A stretch of 60,510 bases of DNA. Origin: Chrysophaeum taylorii (taxonomy: Eukaryota; Sar; Pelagophyceae; Pelagomonadales; Pelagomonadaceae). Made by a program: the position numbers and the translations under genes. The stretch's first letter is position 1. Each line of letters starts with the position of its first letter. The notes beneath the pieces are model-generated. The model was not told where the DNA came from and made no database searches. It saw nothing but the letters and a program-made list of their open reading frames with translations. Shown here piece by piece: positions 27,543 through 35,230 of this stretch. The DNA lies in NCBI GenBank assembly GCA_029834535.1, contig JAQMWT010000445.1, forward strand, positions 1-60,510. The letters run 5' to 3'.

Positions 27543-29171
27543 CTATGTAGAGCGTCGTGCCTCGAGGATCTTGACGTGTCGCTTTAAGGGTGCCTCCTCC
27601 TCGTCGTCGTCGTCGTCGTCGTCGATTACGAGATGCCGCTTTTTCTTCGAGGGCGATGGTGCCGTGTCGTCCTCCAGCTTCGCTTGTCGCTTCGACGGCG
27701 CCTCGTCATCGTCATCAATCGCGAGATGCAGCCTCTTCTTTGTGCTTGCAGGGCGAGGCACCTCCTCATCCTCCATCATCTCTCGTCGCTTCGACGGCGC
27801 CTCGTCATCGTCATCAATCACGAGATGCCGCCTCTTCCTTGTGCTTGCAGGGCGAGGCACCTCCTCATCCTCCATTATCTCTCGTCGCTTCGACGGCGCC
27901 TCGTCATCGTCATCAATAACGAGATGCCGCCTCTTCCTTGTGCTTGCAGGGCGAGGCACCTCCTCATCCTCCATTATCTCTCGTCGCTTCGACGGCACCT
28001 CGTCATCGTCATCAATCACGAGATGCCTCCTCTTCTTCGTACTCGCAGAGCTAGGCACCTCCTCGTCCTCAATCTCCTCTCGTCGCTTCGACGGCACCTC
28101 CTCCTCGTCCTCATCATCAATCACGAAATGCCGCCTCTTCTTCGTGTCTGCAGAGCGAGGTACCTCATCGTCCTCCATCTCCACTTGTCGCTTTGAGGGC
28201 GCCTCGTCATCGTCATCGGTCACGAGATGCCGTCTTTTCTTGGTATTCGCAGAGCGAGGTATCTCGTCCATCTTCAATCGTCGCTTCGAGGGCGCCTCGT
28301 CATTGTCGTCGTCGTCGTCGTCGTCAATCACCAGATGCCGCCTCTTTTTCGTACTCGCAGAGCGAGGTACCTCCATGTCCTCCGTCGTCACCTGACGATT
28401 CGAGGGTGCCTCCTCCTCCTCATCCTCGTCGTCGACGACGACCTGCCGCTTCTTGGAAGTAAAATCGCTGCCCTCGTTGGAGACCGTCTCGCTCGGGTCG
28501 TCACGCCGCTCGCCTTTGCTAAAACTTCCATGCTCGTCACCACGGTGGCGCTTCTTAGTTAAAGAGTCACGACTTTTTTGCGGGCTCGCAAAAGGAGGAA
28601 TAACGTCGTCGTTGTCATCATCGCTCAACTGGACCAGCTTTGAATACTTTTTGACGACAGACTGAAAGAATCGGCCACTCTCGGGACCGTCGTCGTCGTC
28701 CTCGTCGTCGTCATCGTCATCGGGCAATCGAGCGAGCCTCGCCTCCGACTCCTCCGTTAGCGGCTTGTTGTACCACTTTCCACCATTGGAAGCGCGCTTT
28801 ACAGCATTTCTTTCGCGCTTATGCCGTTGCTTTCTCGTCTCTTCCTCAGCCTCGGGACCATCGAGCTCCACGTTGCGCCGCGCCGTTGCCTCGAGACGCT
28901 TGATGTAATTCTTGTAGTCTCCAGCCGTGTGTAGCAGGCAGTAGATGTCGCCGTTATAGTCGCCCTTTCGTTGCTGTTTGGTCGAGAAGTCGTCCCTAGG
29001 CTTCAGTTCACCGCATATGAAACAGTGTAGCTTTCCGCTGTATTTCTCCTCCTCATCATCCTCGTCAAATTCCTCGTCCGACTCGTCAACTTGCACTGGG
29101 CGGAGCTCCTCCTCGTCGTACTCCTCAAGCTCCTCGTCGTCGTCCACGATGAAGCCGTCTAAATCGGCCAT
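27543..29171 (-). CDS. Acidic/basic protein with ~9 tandem 33-residue repeats
   Basis: A 542-residue minus-strand ORF; ATG at 29171 begins MADLDGFIVDDDEELEEYDE. After the acidic N-terminus, residues ~48-82 (LHCFICGELKPRDDFSTKQQ ... DIYCLLH) carry a CxxC and a later C/H pair that may bind zinc. A Lys/Arg region and Asp runs follow. Residues ~240-535 consist of about nine copies of a 33-aa unit: KKRRHLVIDDDDEAPSKRRE, then IMEDEEVPRPAST. Each unit alternates a basic KKRR cluster (NLS-like) with Asp/Glu runs and a SKRR element. The product is probably nuclear, perhaps chromatin or histone binding. I recognise no family. Strong repeat homogeneity implies recent unequal exchange. Confidence 0.65.
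   Translation of the reverse strand: MADLDGFIVDDDEELEEYDEEELRPVQVDESDEEFDEDDEEEKYSGKLHCFICGELKPRDDFSTKQQRKGDYNGDIYCLLHTAGDYKNYIKRLEATARRNVELDGPEAEEETRKQRHKRERNAVKRASNGGKWYNKPLTEESEARLARLPDDDDDDEDDDDGPESGRFFQSVVKKYSKLVQLSDDDNDDVIPPFASPQKSRDSLTKKRHRGDEHGSFSKGERRDDPSETVSNEGSDFTSKKRQVVVDDEDEEEEAPSNRQVTTEDMEVPRSASTKKRRHLVIDDDDDDDNDEAPSKRRLKMDEIPRSANTKKRRHLVTDDDDEAPSKRQVEMEDDEVPRSADTKKRRHFVIDDEDEEEVPSKRREEIEDEEVPSSASTKKRRHLVIDDDDEVPSKRREIMEDEEVPRPASTRKRRHLVIDDDDEAPSKRREIMEDEEVPRPASTRKRRHLVIDDDDEAPSKRREMMEDEEVPRPASTKKRLHLAIDDDDEAPSKRQAKLEDDTAPSPSKKKRHLVIDDDDDDDEEEAPLKRHVKILEARRST
27640..28440 (-). repeat. 99-bp coding tandem repeat
   Basis: The unit start GAGGCACCTCCTCATCCTCC recurs at 27755, 27854 and 27953, exactly 99 bp apart. 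More diverged units continue to about 28440, each keeping the reading frame. Confidence 0.9.
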
Positions 29172-29413
29172 CTATCTCACCGCTCTTTTCAGGGCCGCAG
29201 GCGTAAGGGGTGTTGTTTTGACGGATCAATCTGATAGTCTGCGCAGGTTCGACCGAGGACCACCTCTTACGATTACCAGAGGCAACGCGGGCGCCACGGG
29301 TGCTCCTCAGGCTTGAGAAAACACGGGTCGGGTTCCTGCAGGTGAGGGTAATAACACTTTAGACATACCAAGGGTAGACATACCGAGGATGGCACAACAC
29401 GTGATGGGTACCC

Positions 29414-29641
29414 CGCATCTACCGCGAGTGGGAGATCGCCAACGCCTTGGGCCGAGCGCGCCGCGCCCTCACCGCCCGCTGCCATGTCGCCGCCCCGGGC
29501 AGCCTCATCCAGGCTGCCCGCGCCCAGCAAGACGTCTCACTTCGTCGCACATACGTCCTGCGGCAAAAGCATGCGTACGACCTGCGTGCGGGACCCCTCC
29601 TCTCTTCGCCTGCCCCGGAGCTCGGCGATGATCTCGAGTAG
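29414..29641 (+). pseudogene. YREWG module, copy C
   Basis: A solo copy without array or helicase: RIYREWEIANALGRARRALT, then CHVAAPGSLIQAARAQQDVS, LRRTYVLRQKHAYDLRAGPL and SSPAPELGDDLE, ending in TAG 29639-29641. It has one extra in-frame codon (Lys) relative to copy B, and most base differences are synonymous. The flanking sequence is intergenic. Confidence 0.6.
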
Positions 29642-30082
29642 GCCTCGAAGACATGTACCTTGCAGGCACCATTTACGTCATCGCTAATCCCCTCAAACCA
29701 ATGAACGCTCGCACCCCCCACCCCTCTGCTGTCGACCAAGAATAATGACTCTTACCCCAACTAGGGTCGGATAAGAAAACGAGACTAGCCCGCGCCGCAA
29801 CGACGGGTCCTACAACGCGTGGGCTTTTCCCTTTTTTTGCGTGAGAGGACGAAAGGATGCCGACTTCACTATGGGGACTAGTTCCATCGCGACGATCTCG
29901 CGGCGTGGCGGCACATACTGCTTGAGTACAAATGAACATAGCTCAGCGATCCGTTGAGTATGTCTTAGTACAAACTGAAACATAGTTAACGGCTCGTACG
30001 AACTTTCTTATCCGACCCTACCTACCTGGGCCCAACGTCTTACCCCCGCTTCTTTGTGCTTTCGAACCCACAACGGAAAAAT
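29642..30082. other. Intergenic, no gene seen
   Basis: Contains TATCCGACCCTA near 30009 and its approximate inverse AACTAGGGTCGGATAAG near 29759, about 250 bp apart. This pair could be inverted ends of a small element. Confidence 0.4.
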
Positions 30083-31126
30083 ATGAAGCTTGAGTGGTGC
30101 TGCTGTGCCGATGCGTCGAGGGTCGCAGAGCATCGAAAAAGTCTCGCTTGGTGGCGCGACGTGCGCGGGACAGTGCGTTCCGATACGGCCGAGGTGCGGC
30201 TGTCTTGGCTCAAGGCAAACGACCTTTGCCTTCGAGCCTTGGAGGCTACGCTGCACAACGGGGGCGTCTGCCCACGCGGTATACTGCGGCTGTGCGCCGT
30301 GTCCAAGGCCGCACACCGCGCTGCCGGACAGACGGTGCTGCAAGAGCTCGTTGCGCTCGAGGCGCGCTTGCCCAACGTCGTCCTCCCGGAACTGCCGGCC
30401 GGGCGCCGTTTTGTCGCACTCACGCAGGCCTCCGAGCTTGCCACTTTCGTCGAGCCAAAGCTCTGGCATAGTTATGAGTCGCGGAGCCAACGACTCAGGC
30501 TCGCGAACTTGCCGCTGCCCGACAGCTGCCAGGTGCTCTCCGCGCCGAATGTCCGGAGCCTCGTGTTCGCGAACCGCGGCTCATTCGAGGGCAACAAGGT
30601 GCCTTCGCTGCCCACGACCGCCAACTTTACCCTCGTCGCGCTAGTGCTGGTCGAGCTCAACATCGATGATGGGTGCGCCGAGCGCATTGCGCGCTGCTTG
30701 CCGATGCTACCACGGTTACGCAAGCTGCACCTGCCGTCGAATCGCATCGGCGACCAGGGCGCGGGCATCTTGGCGTCGGCCGTCGCCACGCACCTCTCGC
30801 TGAATCTCTTGAACCTCGCTGCTAACGACGTTTGCGACGCGTCGGCGTTCGCGAATGTTCTCCTCGTCAACTCCACTCTCATCACGCTTCGGCTGAGTTC
30901 GAACCTCTTCGACGATCGCGCCGCCGACGCCCTCGCCCACGTCCTTTGCCACAACAACTCCCTCCGTTTCCTTTACCTCAAGTATAACCACAACATCACC
31001 CCTGCCGGAATCGCGCGCCTCGCCCGCGCCCGGCCTACGCCCCTGTACATCGATCTTCTCGACCGCCTCCATGACCACCCTCGAGTAAGTCGGCGCGCAT
31101 CAGCGCCCCCCTGTGCGATGAGGTGA
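30083..31126 (+). CDS. Leucine-rich-repeat protein (ribonuclease-inhibitor type)
   Basis: ATG 30083 gives 347 aa starting MKLEWCCCADASRV; the frame is open further upstream but without Met. Residues ~75-135 (RLCAVSKAAHRAAGQTVLQE) resemble an F-box/BTB-like helical region seen before LRRs. From about residue 190 there are four or five RI-type LRRs: LRKLHLPSNRIGDQGAGILA, SLNLLNLAANDVCDASAFAN, LITLRLSSNLFDDRAADALA, LRFLYLKYNHNITPAGIARL. The role is protein-protein interaction; the partner is unknown. Near the end a consensus donor GTAAGT at 31085 could splice to an acceptor at 31170, giving an alternative C-terminus VVAEVKSLRSLGLRV with stop at 31218. Confidence 0.7.
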   Translation: MKLEWCCCADASRVAEHRKSLAWWRDVRGTVRSDTAEVRLSWLKANDLCLRALEATLHNGGVCPRGILRLCAVSKAAHRAAGQTVLQELVALEARLPNVVLPELPAGRRFVALTQASELATFVEPKLWHSYESRSQRLRLANLPLPDSCQVLSAPNVRSLVFANRGSFEGNKVPSLPTTANFTLVALVLVELNIDDGCAERIARCLPMLPRLRKLHLPSNRIGDQGAGILASAVATHLSLNLLNLAANDVCDASAFANVLLVNSTLITLRLSSNLFDDRAADALAHVLCHNNSLRFLYLKYNHNITPAGIARLARARPTPLYIDLLDRLHDHPRVSRRASAPPCAMR

Positions 31127-31565
31127 CCGACGGAAAGCGCGGATTGTGCAACCGGTTTCTGTCGATCGAGGTGGTCGCAGAGGTGAAGTCACTTCGGTCG
31201 CTCGGCTTGCGGGTCTAAGACGCGAGCACGCGAGAGTTAACGCCACACCATCGTGCGCTGGGAGTCCCTCAAGACCCAAAGTGGACACAATTCCGTCATG
31301 AAACGTCGTGGCTTGCGTATACAGTGGTAGGCTTCTTTGCTTTCGACACGAGTTAGTTTTCGACACGTCGTGCAACGGGACCACGGCGCCTCACATGGGT
31401 GAGTGATTCGGCGGCCGATTGGAACCAGGAGCTGGGCGACGAAGGCGTTGACAGCAGCGCCGCGGGTACGAGTGGTGCCCATCGCGCTGCCGCTGAGCCG
31501 CGCGGTGGTCGACCCTGGAGCTAACTAACTAACTATAGGTCAGCCCAGTGCACGGGGCGTAGGCC
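31127..31565. other. Intergenic or 3' region of LRR gene
   Basis: Holds the possible alternative last exon of the LRR gene (31171-31218). A CTAACTAACTAACTA tract at 31520-31535 matches the 3' tail sequence of the LINE at 19.4 kb, a possible solo tail. Confidence 0.4.
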
Positions 31566-32123
31566 CTGGATCGTCTCGCGAAAAAGCACAAGGTGGCGGC
31601 CACGATAGACGCGATGTTCCGCAAGCGCAAGGCAGATCATGAGACGGACGACTCGGAACGCATAAACCTCTCAAAGGCGAATTTGGCGATGACACAGCAG
31701 GCAGCGGAGACAGCGGAGACAGCGGCCAAATTGTTAGAGGCTACCGAGCGGGCCGAGAACAAGTAGACGGCTACGGCTGCGCAGACATCGGCTGAGACGA
31801 GGTCGACGGCCAGAAGCCCCTTGTCGAAGAAAGCCCGCATCGCCCTCCGAAACATCACGGACTCGCAGTGCACGACGACGCCCACACCAACGCCCACGCC
31901 TCAACCGCCAACCACAAACGACCGTGCACACAACGAAGACGAAGTCGCCAAGTGCGTGACGCCGACATCCCCGATACCACCCCCGATGCCGCTGGCTTGG
32001 TCATCTGCCACGAGTGCGCCCCGAGTAGGCTCGCGTCCGTTTTCGACAATCCGCCGCGAACACGCCGCCTTCAAACGACCACCACGCGGCACCTGGACGC
32101 GCGTCGCCGTCACGACGGCCTAA
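31566..32123 (+). pseudogene. Coiled-coil gene remnant with internal stop
   Basis: One plus-strand frame reads LDRLAKKHKVAATIDAMFRK, RKADHETDDSERINLSKANL and AMTQQAAETAETAAKLLEAT, then hits TAG at 31764. It continues as plausible coding sequence (TARSPLSKKARIALRNITDS, a Thr-Pro repeat) to 32123. The Ala/Glu heptads suggest a coiled coil, and an upstream TAG at 31560 could be part of a splice acceptor. Family unknown. It could be an exon of a live gene if the internal stop lies in an intron. Confidence 0.4.
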
Positions 32124-32491
32124 GCTAGACATCGTTCCAACCGTCCAGAGTAAGGTGAGCGGCACGGGGGCCGCGGTGCACCGATTCGGGACGGTCGGGG
32201 TTGAACAAAACGTGCCGAGATGCTTCGCAGCCGTGTGAACGGATTTGGCCTCAGAGCTCGACGAGGAGCGGGTGGTTCGGACAGGAGGGCGCTCCCTGGT
32301 GCTGTGGCAGAAGCGTCACGAGGAGCACGTGGCTCCGCTTTGGAGCTGTGGTCACAGTCGCGCGCGGTGGCGTGGTCGAGGTGTGCATCTCGAAGGCAGC
32401 CTGATGGGACGAGGGGGCAAGGCAGATTGCGACGCTTCGAGGCCGCGTTGGCGAACGACTGTGGTTTTCCGCGGGCAGACGCGCCACATCG

Positions 32492-33004
32492 GTGCATGGT
32501 ACTAGTGAAGACGGCCTCGGGGACGATCCATCGCGATGCAGGCATCGGGTTGGGCGCGGTCTTTGCGTAGAGAGCATGAGGAACGCGGGAGACATTTCTG
32601 GAGGGGGGCGGCGTGCCCAACCAAGCTGGAGCAAGGGCTCAACGCGAGCGGCTGCGTCGAGACGTTTACCCTCGCTCGAAATGGTGGCCCAAGCGCGACT
32701 GCAACACGACGGAGCCTGGCCGCTGGTAGGCCTACGAAACGTTGCGCAATTTTTTCGAAAGGACGTCACGATCGTGCTCCTCGACTCGGTGACCAATTAC
32801 TACCGCGCCCCGTGGAAGGCGTACGCCGAGGATCCTGCGTTGTGGAGTCCATTGACCCAGGATCTCCACCTTCGCACGATCGCCGACGTCGAGGCGCCCC
32901 CACGAGTTTTTGACGGGCATAAGCCGTCGAGCCCCGCCTCCATGTCATCCCCCTCGAACGCCTTGTCCTCCGTCGACGCTTCCGATGGTCCTTTCGCGAC
33001 ATGA
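32492..33004 (+). pseudogene. Coding-like fragment, unknown
   Basis: A 170-codon plus frame. The second half looks protein-like: MVAQARLQHDGAWPLVGLRN, VAQFFRKDVTIVLLDSVTNY, YRAPWKAYAEDPALWSPLTQ, then a Ser/Pro tail. No family recognised. The surrounding frames are broken. It may belong to the same decayed gene as 33099-33443. Confidence 0.35.
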
Positions 33005-33098
33005 CTCCCATTCCACTGTTCCGCGACAATGACCAGCACCAGGGAACAGCTGTTGAACCCCCCAACGACGCAGCAGTCGAAGACGCAACCACGCGCCC

Positions 33099-33443
33099 GA
33101 AAAGCTCGCTCTCGATACCGCGCTGTACGACGCGCTACTGGGGTTCTACGAGAATGGTCGGCGTGCGGTTGAGGAGAATGGTGCCGGTCTGGAGGGCTCC
33201 GTCGCAGAAGAAGCCGTGGCCCTGAGCACCGTCGTCACGAATATCGTCGACCACGCTTTCTTCGGCCCTTGCCGGCGTCCAAAACAAGCGACTATCCGGA
33301 ACTTCCGAGGCCGCACCAGGCGTACGACCGACCTCGGACATGAAGAGCATGTCGAAGCCCTTGCCGCTGACTCATCTCGAGATCGAGTAATGAAGGGTAT
33401 TCAGGGTCGCCTCGACCCCGCCCTCCTTCAAGGTAGGTTTTGA
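33099..33443 (+). pseudogene. Coding-like helical fragment, unknown
   Basis: A plus frame reading EKLALDTALYDALLGFYENG, RRAVEENGAGLEGSVAEEAV and ALSTVVTNIVDHAFFGPCRR before degrading into Arg-rich sequence. The amphipathic helices suggest a real but truncated coding exon. Confidence 0.35.
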
Positions 33444-33790
33444 TAGCGTAGTGATATATAGAACAGTGTGGTAGGGCCAGTGAACATGCCGGCCGGAAGT
33501 GGACGGTGGTCGCCCGCATTGGTCTTTCTGTTGACTCTGTTAGTTTTCTGGAACCTACGACAACAATCGTGCGTCCCTGAGAGGTGTGGCTCGTAATATT
33601 CTGGCCCTCTGAGCCTTAAATTGATAACCACAGTAACAATAACAACGCGGTAGGCAAGTATACATCCGCTACAGCTAGTGTTGGCCAGTGTCGCCTTTGC
33701 TTCTCGGAAGCCCGCTAATGTCTCTCTCACGCTTGCCAAAGCTCCCCCGACCATGCGAAAAGGATCAGAGGACCGAGACCAGAAGGGGGG
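33444..33790. other. Intergenic, no gene seen
   Basis: AT-richer than its flanks; no supported gene, RNA or repeat recognised. Confidence 0.45.
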
Positions 33791-33792
33791 GG

Positions 33793-33993
33793 GTCAAGCG
33801 CATCGTCCCAGAAAATGCCACTTTCGTGCAAAGTGGCTCAAAATAAAAAACTCGCCTCGAGAAGGGGGTGTCAAGCGCATCGTCCCAGAAAATGCCACTT
33901 TCGTGCAAACTCGCCTCGAGAAGGGGGTGTCAAGCGCATCGTCCCAGAAAATGCCACTTTCGTGCAAAGTGGCTCAAAATAAAAAACTCGCCT
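33793..33993. repeat. Three-unit tandem repeat containing a hairpin
   Basis: Three copies of a unit beginning GTCAAGCGCATCGTCCCAGA. Copies 1 and 3 contain CCACTTTCGTGCAAAGTGG (7-bp stem, 5-nt loop) followed by CTCAAAATAAAAAACTCGCC. The middle copy lacks the AGTGG half of the hairpin and the A-rich part. Confidence 0.85.
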
Positions 33994-35230
33994 CAACAAG
34001 ACCGCCTTTGGCTCTACACATTGTAGCGGCAGCGACTCCTACGGGTCTCGGGCTCGTTCCCACGTGTGGGTGCAGATGTCGAGGCTGTGTCGCTGGCTCG
34101 GCGGCGCCCGGGATCGACCTCTTGCGTGTTTTCGCAGGGTCGCAAGAGACTCCTCCCTTCAACTCCTGGCTCATCGCTACGAGGCGAGCGAGTAACCCGA
34201 ATCTAGCGAGTCGCCTGGATCTACCCTGCAATATCGAAGCCGGGGGAAGCGGTGGTCGTGCGGTGTATTCTTGCTCGAGGGCTGGACGAGAAACCGGGGC
34301 GACAGGCCGTGCCGATGTTGGAGCTCAAGTGCGCTGTTCGATGTAAGTCACGACATGAGTCGAGGAGGAACGTGCACCCAACGCGCGCTCGGATCGCTTG
34401 AGCCTGGCATCGACGCGCGCGCCGCTTCGTTTCACCAACGACTCGAACCGCAAAGGAACCAAAGCAGCTATCTCGTGCGGATGCTCGCTCAATCACGTCC
34501 AGATGCCAAGGTCTGCCCATAATTGTCGAACGAATACCCCGCGATCATGCTGTTCGTTATGGGAACATGGATTGCAAGATGATCCCGTACCTAAACTATG
34601 CTCAAGGTCTCGAAGCTCTGATGGGAAGCCTCGTACTTGACATCAGACGCATCCCAGTCAACTCTTCAGTCTCGGTGCTTCCTATTTGGCTTATTGCGGG
34701 ACTTCGACTTCTCCAGCGCGTGTCGCCAGGAGGTTTCTTAAGACTGAGTCGTGGCTTCGTCTAGAAGGACTTACGGCGGTCACATCCTGCACGTTCCTCC
34801 TCAGCACGGTGAACGTCGAGTTGATGATATCTGAGCGGTCGTAGCTGTCGTCGCCGTCATCTTTGTTCCTGCAATCCAACGCGGAGCCCGCCCATCGCAC
34901 TCCAAAGTACAAAGGCTCCCTGCCTCTTGAGAACAGTCCGAAAACGCTCTGCTTGTGCACTTTCTTTCAGCACTGGGCGTGCTAAGGGTCCGACTCACGC
35001 TGCAGCGATTTGACGTGCAGTCACCTCGGCGCCAGGACTCAGGACTCAGAGCAGACCCAAAAACCTCTGAGACCAATACGCTGAGGAATTACGTCGTTAG
35101 CTTGATGACGTGGCCCACAATGCCGACGGCTATTTGTAGTACAAGCTCCCACCGGTACAGGAAACTGAATGCGAATATGGACTAGTTTATCTTACTCGGG
35201 GATATTTACTTCGGCTACTCAAATTAAAGC
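33994..35230. other. Intergenic, no gene seen
   Basis: About 1.2 kb with only short unsupported frames on both strands. No repeats shared with other parts of the window were noticed. Confidence 0.45.

Noticed and set aside
27388..28395. Ser-rich 335-codon plus frame
   Set aside because: Mirror of the 33-residue repeat gene on the other strand; poly-Ser comes from antisense GAC/GAG runs.
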